From JALZIF01 sp964584905 (GTDB lineage: Bacteria; Gemmatimonadota; Gemmatimonadetes; Gemmatimonadales; Gemmatimonadaceae): a stretch of DNA of 49,284 nt. Location of the stretch: positions 1 to 49,284 of the forward strand of contig CAZPCC010000363.1 in NCBI GenBank assembly GCA_964584905.1. The letters run 5' to 3'. Shown here in pieces: positions 40,016-48,603 of this stretch. The notes under the pieces are model-generated. The model was not told where the DNA came from, searched no databases, and saw only the letters and a program-made list of their open reading frames with translations. Made by a program: the position numbers and the translations under genes. The first letter of the stretch is position 1, and every line of letters starts with the position of its first letter.

Positions 40016-40036
40016 CGCAACTCGCAACTCGTTTCC
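40016..40036. repeat. Heptad array abutting ruvB start
   Basis: CGCAACT, CGCAACT, CGTTTCC: three 7-bp units with the ruvB ATG as the next codon. No ribosome binding site. The unit matches the array in front of the DnaB-like gene. Confidence 0.85.
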
Positions 40037-41065
40037 ATGGCCCGCGCCGAGATCACTACCCCCGAAGCCCTGACCGACGACTCTGCAGTCGAGCTCTCGC
40101 TCCGCCCAAGGCGGCTCGAGGAGTTCATCGGGCAGCGGAAGGTGAAGGAGAGCCTTCGCATCTACATCGATGCGACCGTAGCGCGGAAGCAGCCGCTGGA
40201 CCACACGTTGTTTCATGGCCCGCCCGGGCTGGGCAAGACCACGCTCGCCGAGCTGGTCGCGCGCGAGTTGGGGGTGAACCTGCGTACCTCGTCCGGGCCG
40301 GCGCTCGAGAAGCCGGGGGATCTGGTGAGCACGCTCACGAATCTGCGCGAGAACGACGTGCTGTTCATCGATGAGATCCACAGGCTTCGCCCAATCATCG
40401 AGGAGTTCCTCTATCCGGCGATGGAGGACTACAGGATCGATATTCGCCTGGGCGACGGGCCCAAGGCGCAGACGGTGAGCATGCCGATCGCGCCGTTCAC
40501 CCTCATTGGCGCGACGACGCGATTCGGCATGCTCACGCCGCCAATGCGGGCCCGATTCGGCATCGTCGAGCGGTTGACGTTCTATCCGCCTGACGATCTG
40601 GAATGCATCGTAATGCGCTCGGCGACGGTACTCGGGGTCGCGATCGACGAAGCTGGCGCTTCCGAGCTCGCGCGCCGGGCACGAGGAACACCTCGCGTGG
40701 CCAACCGGTTGCTGCGTCGCGTACGCGACTTCGCACAGGTGCGGGCGGACGGCCACATCTCGGAACAGGTGGCGGCCGATGCGCTCGCAATGCTCGACGT
40801 AGACCAGTTCGGGCTCGATGACATGGACGCCCGCGTCATGCGCACGATCATCGAGAAGTTCGACGGAGGCCCGGTCGGGATCGCGACGATCGGTGCGGCG
40901 ATCGGTGAGGATGCCGGCACGATCGAAGAGGTGTATGAGCCTTTCCTGGTTCAGAACGGATTCCTTCAGCGCACACCGCGCGGCCGCATGGCTACCGCCC
41001 TCGCCTATCGCCACTTCGGCTATCAGCGGCCGGATGGGGATCAGGCTGGCTTGTTCGAACTGTGA
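40037..41065 (+). CDS. ruvB: Holliday junction helicase RuvB
   Basis: A 342-residue AAA+ motor that drives branch migration with RuvA. It has LRPRRLEEFIGQRKVKESL, Walker A GPPGLGKTT (61-69), Walker B LFIDEIHRL (109-117), sensor 1 IGATTRFGMLTPPMRARFG, and the C-terminal winged helix (TIEEVYEPFLVQNGFLQRTPR) that binds DNA. All motifs are intact. The start at ATG 40037 is the usual family start; an upstream extension would cross the array. Confidence 0.97.
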   Translation: MARAEITTPEALTDDSAVELSLRPRRLEEFIGQRKVKESLRIYIDATVARKQPLDHTLFHGPPGLGKTTLAELVARELGVNLRTSSGPALEKPGDLVSTLTNLRENDVLFIDEIHRLRPIIEEFLYPAMEDYRIDIRLGDGPKAQTVSMPIAPFTLIGATTRFGMLTPPMRARFGIVERLTFYPPDDLECIVMRSATVLGVAIDEAGASELARRARGTPRVANRLLRRVRDFAQVRADGHISEQVAADALAMLDVDQFGLDDMDARVMRTIIEKFDGGPVGIATIGAAIGEDAGTIEEVYEPFLVQNGFLQRTPRGRMATALAYRHFGYQRPDGDQAGLFEL

Positions 41066-41159
41066 ACCTGGCCGGTGCCCGGTAGCGCCCCGGCCGGGAA
41101 TTAGTTCCGTACCTTCGCGGTCAGCGATTTCTTCGTCATACTCCGGTTCGTAGCTGCTC

Positions 41160-43334
41160 ATGCGTCAGTACTGCCTTTCAGCTCTCCTGATCCTCGCCTG
41201 TGCCGCGTGCTCCAAGCACGTGGAGGCGCCGCAGAACTGGCGGTCGGCCGTGAACGCGCACGTCGCGTCAGGCGACACCGCGGCCGCCATCGCCGTGCTG
41301 GATTCGGTGGTCGCCGTGTACCCGCGCGACGCCGCTGCCTGGAACCGGATGGGGATGCTGGCATGGGCCAAGGCGCGGCCGGAATGGCACGGGCGCATGG
41401 TGCAGGAGCGCGAGCAGATCTCGATGATGAGACGCGCGGACACGGCGCTGCGTCTGGCACACGCGTACGGACAGGATAGTGCACGTTATGCGCTCGACCT
41501 CGGCAGGTTTTTTCTGTTCGGTGACCTGGTCACCCTTCGCGTACAGGCGATCGGAAAGTTCGAGCACGCGATCGATGCGGCGAGGCGTGCCGGAGACAGT
41601 ACGCTCGTATCGGAGGCCGCGGACGAGCTGGGCATGGTGTTCTGGCGGCGTTATGAGGCCGTGGCCAACCGCCGGCTGATTCCCAGCGGTATCAATACGA
41701 TTCCATATCACGCGCTGAGCGAGCGAAAGGCGGTCAAAGACTGGATCGAGACAGCCACTCAACGATATCCCGAGCCGAGCGGTCAACTCGACTACCTCAA
41801 GGCAAGTGATCTGTTCACAGTGGCACGCGCTGCCAACCCGGCCGCGCAGCTTCCGGCGAAGCACGCCTTCATGGCGCTCGCCGAGCAAGGGAGATGGGAG
41901 GAGCTGCGGGCCACGGCAACGGCCCGAATTGCCGCGGCACCTGACCATGATATCGCGTGGATGGCGCTCGGACTCGCCGCGCACCGGGTAGGCGACTATC
42001 CGCGGGCTACCGAAGCCTTCGACCGCGCTCTCTCACTGCTCCCACCTAATGAAAGCGCACGATATACCGGGATCTCGCGGATTCTCGGGCCGAGTGACTC
42101 GGTCGAGTACGAAGGCTACTCCGAGCGTCAACGCCAGCAGTTCGACAGGACGTACTGGACGGCCGCCGATCCCCTGTCGCTAACCGCTGACAACGAGCAC
42201 CGGCTCGAATTTCTGGCGCGGATCGCGTTTGCCGAACTACGGTGGACGTCGGAGGACTTCGAATTGCGCGGCGCTGACACCGACCGGGGTCAGATCTACG
42301 TGCGGTACGGTCCGCCACCGGAGATCATCGCCATGCCTCCCGCCGGGTCCGGGGGGAACGCGGGCGCGTCGCTCGTGCTGTGGTATTACCCACTAACCAA
42401 TCTGCATTTCGTCTTTCGGCAGCCGCCTAGCTATGGCACCGCGACGTACGAGTTCAGCTACCACGAGATCGCACGAGAGGCACGGTTCGTTGCGCCGGTC
42501 ACCTGGACGAACGTGCCGGTCACCATGTCGATCGATTCGGTGCCCGTCCAGGTCGTGCGGTTCCGCGGGCCTGGCGATTCCTCGGATGTCGCGTTGTTCG
42601 CGCACCTCCCCGTAAGGCGCCTGCTCACGGGCCTGGATCTGACGAGCGGCACCGTAGACGTTGGACTCACCCTCTATCGCGGCGCTCTCGAGATCGTCGA
42701 GCGCGACAGCATGCGGCAGACCGTGAACGTAGCTCAGCCCGACGCGGCGGAGCGGCGGACCTGGCGGCGCCGGTTCGCGCCAGGCGAGTTAGGCTATCGC
42801 GTAGAAGCGTTGCAGGCCGAAGGCGGCCGTGCTGCGCGGGCGCTCGGCTCGGTACGGCTCACTAACGACCGGGGCTTCGGAATCAGCGACGTGCTTGTTG
42901 CCGACCGGGTAGAGCCACGCGCCGATTCGGCCGCCAGGTGGACTGATCTGATCATCGAGCCGAACGCCGGTGTGCTGAGCCAGGACGAGGACATAGGCGT
43001 TGCATGGGAGACATATGCTCTGACCGAGCGCCGGGGGCAGGTGCGTTACAGAGTGGAGCTCGCGCTCACCTTGCTCGAGGTTCCGCGCGGGGCCAGCCTG
43101 AGTGCGAGGGTGATCGGCGGCATCGCCGATCTCATTGGGATAAGCGGCGTGGGTGAAGACCGCGTTTCCCTGTCGTACGAACAAACCCGGGTCGCAGCGC
43201 CCGTGATGCTCGACTACCTCACGCTGGATCTGGCGGACGCGCCCGCGGGACGCTACAGGATGACGGTCTCGGTCACGGATCTCGCAACGCAGCAGAGGGC
43301 AGAGACTGCGCGCGAGTTGCGGATCGAGCCCTGA
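41160..43334 (+). CDS. GWxTD-type lipoprotein, paralog 1
   Basis: A 724-residue secreted protein. The N-terminus MRQYCLSALLILACAACSK is a lipoprotein-type signal. Residues about 25-300 contain TPR-like helical pairs (AIAVLDSVVAVYPRDAAAWN, IAWMALGLAAHRVGDYPRAT). The GWxTD-family core follows at about 320-385: YWTAADPLSLTADNEHRLEF, then RGADTDRGQIYVRYGPPPEI. Here the Gly-Trp-x-Thr-Asp motif reads GADTD, with Trp replaced. The C-terminal 300 residues are beta-rich. The family is common in Gemmatimonadota, Acidobacteriota and Bacteroidota and is of unknown function. The next gene is a paralog. Confidence 0.87.
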   Translation: MRQYCLSALLILACAACSKHVEAPQNWRSAVNAHVASGDTAAAIAVLDSVVAVYPRDAAAWNRMGMLAWAKARPEWHGRMVQEREQISMMRRADTALRLAHAYGQDSARYALDLGRFFLFGDLVTLRVQAIGKFEHAIDAARRAGDSTLVSEAADELGMVFWRRYEAVANRRLIPSGINTIPYHALSERKAVKDWIETATQRYPEPSGQLDYLKASDLFTVARAANPAAQLPAKHAFMALAEQGRWEELRATATARIAAAPDHDIAWMALGLAAHRVGDYPRATEAFDRALSLLPPNESARYTGISRILGPSDSVEYEGYSERQRQQFDRTYWTAADPLSLTADNEHRLEFLARIAFAELRWTSEDFELRGADTDRGQIYVRYGPPPEIIAMPPAGSGGNAGASLVLWYYPLTNLHFVFRQPPSYGTATYEFSYHEIAREARFVAPVTWTNVPVTMSIDSVPVQVVRFRGPGDSSDVALFAHLPVRRLLTGLDLTSGTVDVGLTLYRGALEIVERDSMRQTVNVAQPDAAERRTWRRRFAPGELGYRVEALQAEGGRAARALGSVRLTNDRGFGISDVLVADRVEPRADSAARWTDLIIEPNAGVLSQDEDIGVAWETYALTERRGQVRYRVELALTLLEVPRGASLSARVIGGIADLIGISGVGEDRVSLSYEQTRVAAPVMLDYLTLDLADAPAGRYRMTVSVTDLATQQRAETARELRIEP

Positions 43335-43466
43335 CGGCCGGGAACGATCGGGAACCTGCCTCGCGACAACTGTAAGCATTCCTCCCGACGTCTACGTAGT
43401 AGAGGAGGCTCTGCGTGCAGTACTCGCGCACCGACACAGCACCCCGCCGTTTAGCTTTCCCACCGC

Positions 43467-45662
43467 ATGCGATTCGCCGTAATCACGCTACTTGTCGCCA
43501 CATCGGCGCTCCTACCCCGCCTGGCCGCTGCCCAATCCGCGACCGAAAGCGAGCGTGCGGATCGTGTGACCACGCTGGTCGCGCGTGCGGACTCGCTTGC
43601 CGTGGCCGGGGATTCAACCTGGGCGATGGCGGCCCTCGACTCGGCGCTTCGTATCGACCGGCGAGCAGCGGGAGCATGGCACCGAAAGGGCCGGATCGCA
43701 TGGCGTCTCGCTCAGCCGGACTCGGCGACCCGGGTCAAGTGGACGCAGCGGAACATCAGCCTCATCCGCCAGGCGGATTCCTCGCTGCGTTATGCGGTGG
43801 CGTACGCACCCGACAGCGCCCGCTTTCACCTTACGCTGGCAAACTTCTTCCTATCCCACTCTCTGGTAACCGTGCGGTTCAACGCGATGGGGGCCTTCGA
43901 GCGCGCAGCCGAGGCCGCGGTGAAGACGGGGGACAGCATCACGGCGTCGGAAGCGCTGGATCGGGTGGGAATGCGCTACTGGCGGCGATACGAGCCGCTG
44001 ATCGATCGAGTCGCACCCGGCAGCGTCGAGAATCCGGATTTCGATGTGTACATCCGGGACGAGGGGCTGCTGCAGAACTTTCTCGATAATTTCGCGCACA
44101 AGCCAGAGGGTCGGTTAGGCGACGGCGACTTCACGCGGGCGCGTGACCACTTTGAGCAGGCGCTTTCGCTGAACGCGAACAATGCGATGGCGCGGCGCCA
44201 TCTCTTCATGGCAATGACCTCCCGCGGCCAATGGACCCAGCTCCGCGAGGCCGCCCATGGGCGATTGAACAGGACCCCGTGGGATTCGTGGGGCTGGTTG
44301 GCGTTAGGCCTGGCGGCGCACCGGCTTGGCGACGATGGCACGGCAACGGCGGCGTTCGACAGTGCTCTGTCGCTGCTCGGAGCCGCCGAGCGAACGCATT
44401 TTACGCGACTTTCCCGGCTGCTCGGCGCAAAGGATTCAGCGCGCTTCGCGGGGATGTCCGAGCAGCGGGTTGCGCGCGCCGCGCGGCTGTACTGGGCCGT
44501 CGCCGATCCACTGGCGCTTACGCCGGGCAACGAGTACTGGCTGGAGTTCCTGAGCCGGGTGACCGAGGCCGAGTTGCTGTATACCGTGGAGGAGTACGGA
44601 CTACGTGGCGCGGACAGCGACCGGGGCTCGGTGTTGGTTCGCTATGGTCCTCCCGACCTGTCGATGTCGTTTCCACCGGATACGTTCGGACGGATCGGCA
44701 TTCTGTGGAGGTACCGTAGCGGGCTCGCGTTCGCCTTCAAGCTCTCTCCGTCGTTCGGTACCGCCAACGCAGTGTTCGAAGTGCGCGATGTGCATGACGA
44801 GCGATTCAACCGCACACCCGCGCGTTGGGACAACCTGGCCACCACGCGGCGAATGGACAGCATTACGACGGTGGTGACGCGCTTCCGCGGTGCCGGCGAT
44901 TCGGTGGACCTGCTTGTGGCGGCGGAGATTCCCACCGGTCGCCTGACGCGTGGGGTGGCACTGACGAGCGGGTACATGCAGATCGGATTCATCGCGTTCG
45001 ATGGCGACGCGAACCTGCTTGCCCGGGATACAAGTTCTCATGTGATGTCGTTCACTGCGGGCGATTCCTCGCGGCTGCTGCGCCGCTCATGGCGCCAGAG
45101 CGTAGGCGTCGCCGAGATCGGATACCGGGTCGAGGCGCTGCAGCCCGAGAGCGGCAACGCGGCACGGTCGGTTGCCGCGGTGGCGCTCAGCCGCGGCGCC
45201 GGCTTTGGCGTGAGCGACGTGCTTCTGGCCGATTCGGTAAGCACCACCGGCGGCCTGCCGATGCGGTGGAGCGATCTCGCGATCGAGGCAAGCATTGGCC
45301 GCGTGGAACGAGGTCATGACATCGCACTCGTGTGGGAGACTTACAACCTCGCCGCCGACTCGACACGCTCGAGCAACTATCGCGTGGAGATCGGGATCGT
45401 GCGCACCGACGGTACTCGCATCGGCCGCGCGATTACGCGAGTGCTCGGTGGTACTCTCGGACGAGGCGAGGGTCGTGGCAGCGACGACCGTGTGGCGGTC
45501 AGTTTTGACCGGCGGGTGCCGGCGCGGCCGGTGACGCTCGACTACCTGACGCTCGACCTTGGTGATCTGGCTCCGGGCGCATATCGCCTGACGATTGCCG
45601 TAGTCGACGCGGTGACGAACGCCAGAGCGGAGAGCGCGCGAGAGTTGATGATCGTGCGATGA
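43467..45662 (+). CDS. GWxTD-type secreted protein, paralog 2
   Basis: A 731-residue paralog of the previous protein with the same domain order. The signal peptide is MRFAVITLLVATSALLPRLA (cleavage near AAAQS), not a lipoprotein type. TPR-like repeats cover about 30-300 (WGWLALGLAAHRLGDDGTAT). The GWxTD core at about 340-400 reads YWAVADPLALTPGNEYWLEF and RGADSDRGSVLVRYGPPDL, again without the Trp. The C-terminal block ends TLDYLTLDLGDLAPGAYRLT, matching paralog 1 (MLDYLTLDLADAPAGRYRMT). The two probably arose by duplication and then diverged in anchoring. Its stop overlaps queA by 4 nt. A TAGCTT word lies 9 nt before the ATG. Confidence 0.87.
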   Translation: MRFAVITLLVATSALLPRLAAAQSATESERADRVTTLVARADSLAVAGDSTWAMAALDSALRIDRRAAGAWHRKGRIAWRLAQPDSATRVKWTQRNISLIRQADSSLRYAVAYAPDSARFHLTLANFFLSHSLVTVRFNAMGAFERAAEAAVKTGDSITASEALDRVGMRYWRRYEPLIDRVAPGSVENPDFDVYIRDEGLLQNFLDNFAHKPEGRLGDGDFTRARDHFEQALSLNANNAMARRHLFMAMTSRGQWTQLREAAHGRLNRTPWDSWGWLALGLAAHRLGDDGTATAAFDSALSLLGAAERTHFTRLSRLLGAKDSARFAGMSEQRVARAARLYWAVADPLALTPGNEYWLEFLSRVTEAELLYTVEEYGLRGADSDRGSVLVRYGPPDLSMSFPPDTFGRIGILWRYRSGLAFAFKLSPSFGTANAVFEVRDVHDERFNRTPARWDNLATTRRMDSITTVVTRFRGAGDSVDLLVAAEIPTGRLTRGVALTSGYMQIGFIAFDGDANLLARDTSSHVMSFTAGDSSRLLRRSWRQSVGVAEIGYRVEALQPESGNAARSVAAVALSRGAGFGVSDVLLADSVSTTGGLPMRWSDLAIEASIGRVERGHDIALVWETYNLAADSTRSSNYRVEIGIVRTDGTRIGRAITRVLGGTLGRGEGRGSDDRVAVSFDRRVPARPVTLDYLTLDLGDLAPGAYRLTIAVVDAVTNARAESARELMIVR

Positions 45663-46699
45663 GCCAAGGCGACCGGACGGCGGACTACGACTACGAATTG
45701 CCGCCGGATCGCATCGCTCAAGTGCCACTTCCGCACCGCGACGACAGCCGGCTGATGGTGGTGCACCGGAAAACCGGTGTGCTGGAGCACTCGCGATTCC
45801 GGGACCTTCCCGGCTTGTTCGCGCCGGGCGACGCGATAGTGTTGAACACCACCAAGGTGTTGCGCGCGCGTCTGCTAGGCCGCCGCGCATCGGGTGCTCC
45901 CGCGGAAATATTGCTGCTGCATCCCGTAGCAGGCGACGACGTTTGGGAGGCGATGGTGAGCCCGGGTGGCAAGCTGCGTCCGGGCCGCATGGTGCACATA
46001 GCCGAAGGGTTCGATGCGGAGATCCTCGAGATTACGGAGCGACGCACCCGGCTCGTCAGGCTCACATCGAATCAGCCGGTGCTCGAGGCGATTGCGCAGC
46101 ACGGGCACATCCCGCTGCCGCCGTACATCGACCGCGGAGACGACGCCTCGGATGCGGCGCGATATCAGACGGTGTTCGCACGCGAAGAGGGCTCGGTGGC
46201 AGCGCCGACGGCTGGACTGCACTTCACCGACGAGTTGCTTGCGGCAATCCGCGACCGGGGAGTCGACCGTGCCGACATTCTGCTGCACGTCGGTGCCGGA
46301 ACATTCAAGCCGGTCGAGACGGATGACCCGGCCGAGCACGTGATTCACGAGGAGTGGTTTCGCGTCACCGGCCAGGCCGCCGATACGCTCAATGGGGTCC
46401 GTGCGAACGGCGGCCACGTGTGGGCGGTGGGAACGACCACCGCCCGCACGCTCGAGAGCGTGGCGGATGAGTCCGGCCGGTTGACGGCTCGGGACGGCGA
46501 AACCCGGCTGTTCATCCGGCCCGGATACAGGTTTCGCGCGGTGGACAAGCTCATCACGAACTTCCATCTTCCCCGCTCCACGCTTCTCATGCTCGTTGCG
46601 GCGTTCGCCGGCTACGAGCTGACGATGCATGCCTATCGAACGGCTGTTACCGAAGGATACCGGTTCTATTCCTATGGCGATGCAATGGCGATCGTTTAG
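45659..46699 (+). CDS. queA: tRNA S-adenosylmethionine ribosyltransferase-isomerase
   Basis: A 346-residue QueA. It transfers and rearranges the ribosyl part of SAM onto preQ1-modified tRNA to make epoxyqueuosine. Signatures: DYELPPDRIAQVPLPHRDDS, NTTKVLRARLLGRR, PLPPYIDRGDDASDAARYQT, EGSVAAPTAGLHFT, HVGAGTFKPVETDD and NFHLPRSTLLMLVAAFAG. ATG 45659 overlaps the GWxTD gene (ATGA). It is followed by tgt, the enzyme acting just before it in the queuosine pathway. Confidence 0.97.
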   Translation: MSQGDRTADYDYELPPDRIAQVPLPHRDDSRLMVVHRKTGVLEHSRFRDLPGLFAPGDAIVLNTTKVLRARLLGRRASGAPAEILLLHPVAGDDVWEAMVSPGGKLRPGRMVHIAEGFDAEILEITERRTRLVRLTSNQPVLEAIAQHGHIPLPPYIDRGDDASDAARYQTVFAREEGSVAAPTAGLHFTDELLAAIRDRGVDRADILLHVGAGTFKPVETDDPAEHVIHEEWFRVTGQAADTLNGVRANGGHVWAVGTTTARTLESVADESGRLTARDGETRLFIRPGYRFRAVDKLITNFHLPRSTLLMLVAAFAGYELTMHAYRTAVTEGYRFYSYGDAMAIV

Positions 46700-47096
46700 C
46701 GCGGCGCTCACCGCGGCTGTGCTGGCGGGCTGCATGTCAACGACTCAGCAATCGTTTCTTCCCGATCCGGGCGCGGGGCGCATCACGCCTGACGAGTTCC
46801 GGTCGCGGGCGAGCACGTTCCTCGCCGCCGAGTGTCCCAGACTGATGGGATCCGGGAATATTGCGTTGGGCGAGGCGGGGTTCAGGCTCACACTCGCCGT
46901 CGACGGGTCGGTGCGCGAGGCGATCCTCGCGCGGCCGAGTCCGGACGAGCGAATGAACACACTGTTCGGCGGGCTCGCCGCGCAGCTCCGGTTTGCGTCG
47001 GCGACCGCCGATGGCGACTACGCGCCGATCACGGCCGGATACTCCTGCGCGCCAAACGCGGCGGTAGCGACGCTGGAGCTGAACACCACGCCGTGA
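46674..47096 (+). CDS. Small lipoprotein between queA and tgt
   Basis: A 140-residue protein from ATG 46674 (ATG 46680 is equally possible), overlapping the end of queA by 26 nt. The signal SFSAALTAAVLAGC is a lipoprotein type with the lipidated Cys at about 20. The mature part has two Cys (AAECPRLM and AGYSCAPN) that could form a disulfide, and a GEAGFRLTLAVDGSVREAIL segment resembling a TonB-C-like or small alpha/beta fold. I do not recognise the family. The stop overlaps the tgt GTG (GTGA), so it is coupled to the queuosine genes. Confidence 0.78.
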   Translation: MAMQWRSFSAALTAAVLAGCMSTTQQSFLPDPGAGRITPDEFRSRASTFLAAECPRLMGSGNIALGEAGFRLTLAVDGSVREAILARPSPDERMNTLFGGLAAQLRFASATADGDYAPITAGYSCAPNAAVATLELNTTP

Positions 47097-48241
47097 CCAA
47101 ACGGGCGTTCGACTTCGCCATCGGCGCCAACGCCGGCGCAGCGCGCGCCGGCGTTTTCGTCACTCCTCACGGATCAGTCGAAACGCCCGCGTTCATGGCG
47201 GTCGGGACCCTAGCCACCGTCAAGACGCTGGATCCCCGTGAACTGCGCGAGATCGGTTGCGAGATGATTCTCGCCAATGCGTATCACCTTCACCTCCGTC
47301 CCGGGGAGGAGATCATCCAGCAGCTGGGCGGCCTGCACCGATTCATGGCGTGGGATGGGCCAATCCTCACCGACTCGGGCGGCTTTCAGGTGTTCTCTCT
47401 CGAGGCGATACGAAAGGTCTCCGAAGAGGGGGTGGAGTTCCGAAGCCACATCGATGGATCCGCGCGGCAGTTCACACCGGAAAGCGTTATGCGTCTGCAA
47501 CGCGCGCTCGGTGCGGATGTGATCATGCAGTTCGACCACGTTATTCCCGGGCAGTCCGAGATCGGGGCGGCGCGGGATGCGAGCGACCGGAGCCTGCGCT
47601 GGCTGGAACGGTGCGCTGCGGAATTCGCCAGGTTGAGTGGAGGGGATCAGTCCCAGTCCCTGTTCCCCATTGCCCAGGGCGGAATTCATCCGGAACTTCG
47701 CCTGGACGCGGCGCGCCGCATCCAGACGCTCGGCGACTGGGACGGCTACGCCATTGGCGGGCTCTCCGTGGGCGAAGCCAAGCCGGCCATGTACTGCATG
47801 CTCGAGATCATGAACGAGTCCCTTCCCCTCGAACGTCCGCGATATCTCATGGGCGTGGGCTTTCCCGAAGACCTGGTCGAGGGCGCGCGGCGAGGGGTGG
47901 ATCTCTTCGACTGCGTCGCTCCCACGCGAATGGGGCGCAACGGCACGGCTTTCACCTCGGTAGGCCGCTTGAACGTGCGGCGCGCCGAACTGCGCCACAG
48001 CGCGCTGCCCCTCGACTCCGACTGCTCCTGCTCTACCTGCACACGGTTCACTCGCGCCTACATTCGCCACCTGTTCGCCAGCGACGAAGTGCTCGGCCTG
48101 CGACTTCTATCCCTGCACAATGTACATTTCCTCGTGGCGCTGATGCGCCAGGCACGCGCCGCCATTCTCGACGGCACGTTCGACCGCTGGAGCCGAGACT
48201 GGCTCGCGCGATATCACTCTGAAACCGTCCCGGCCTCATGA
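47093..48241 (+). CDS. tgt: tRNA-guanine transglycosylase
   Basis: A 382-residue bacterial TGT, which exchanges guanine 34 for preQ1 in tRNAs with GUN anticodons. Signatures: TPAFMAVGTLATVKTLDP, LTDSGGFQVFSL (general acid/base Asp at about 94), AIGGLSVGEAK, MGVGFPEDLVEGARRGVD, then LFDCVAPTRMGRNGTAF with the nucleophile Asp. The zinc site is the CSCSTC cluster with a downstream His (RFTRAYIRHLF). GTG 47093 overlaps the lipoprotein gene by 4 nt, and the stop overlaps yajC by 4 nt. Confidence 0.97.
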   Translation: MTKRAFDFAIGANAGAARAGVFVTPHGSVETPAFMAVGTLATVKTLDPRELREIGCEMILANAYHLHLRPGEEIIQQLGGLHRFMAWDGPILTDSGGFQVFSLEAIRKVSEEGVEFRSHIDGSARQFTPESVMRLQRALGADVIMQFDHVIPGQSEIGAARDASDRSLRWLERCAAEFARLSGGDQSQSLFPIAQGGIHPELRLDAARRIQTLGDWDGYAIGGLSVGEAKPAMYCMLEIMNESLPLERPRYLMGVGFPEDLVEGARRGVDLFDCVAPTRMGRNGTAFTSVGRLNVRRAELRHSALPLDSDCSCSTCTRFTRAYIRHLFASDEVLGLRLLSLHNVHFLVALMRQARAAILDGTFDRWSRDWLARYHSETVPAS

Positions 48242-48603
48242 CCGCACCGCTCGCCGCCGTGCTGCTCTTCGCGCCCTCCGACCAGAACGCGATGTTGCAG
48301 CCGCTGATCATGTTCCCGCTGATCTTCATCGTGTTTTATTTCGTGATCATGCGGCCGCAATCACAGCAACGAAAGAAGCACGAGGAGGCCCTCAGGAACC
48401 TGAAGCGTGGTGATGAAGTAGTGACCACCGGCGGTGTGATCGGCGAGGTCGTGCATATCAAGGACGGCACCAAGGACGGACAGCCAACGCAGACCATGGA
48501 AGACCGCATCACGATCAAGAGCGGCGAGTCACGCCTCGTCGTCGAACGCGGCCGCATAGCGCGCGTCGCCTCCCGAACCACGGGCACCAGCAGCGCCGCC
48601 TGA
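48238..48603 (+). CDS. yajC: Preprotein translocase subunit YajC
   Basis: A 121-residue inner-membrane protein. One membrane helix (about 23-39, PLIMFPLIFIVFYFVIMRPQ) ends in the invariant MRPQ, followed by RKKHEEALRNLKRGDEVVTT and GGVIGEVVHI. It associates with SecDF. The tgt-yajC order is widely conserved; secD, which usually follows, is replaced here by def. ATG 48238 overlaps tgt; the stop shares one base with the def ATG (TGATG). Confidence 0.96.
   Translation: MTAPLAAVLLFAPSDQNAMLQPLIMFPLIFIVFYFVIMRPQSQQRKKHEEALRNLKRGDEVVTTGGVIGEVVHIKDGTKDGQPTQTMEDRITIKSGESRLVVERGRIARVASRTTGTSSAA

Noticed and set aside
38647..40161. A 504-codon minus-strand frame across the aminotransferase
   Set aside because: It mirrors a clear class I/II aminotransferase and has no recognisable motif.
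39953..41161. A 402-codon minus-strand frame opposite ruvB
   Set aside because: The plus strand encodes a complete RuvB; the antisense product is Arg/Asp/Glu-rich and unlike any family.
43370..43420. Possible terminator after the first GWxTD gene
   Set aside because: Only short, interrupted complementarity (CCTC/GAGG) and no T-run.
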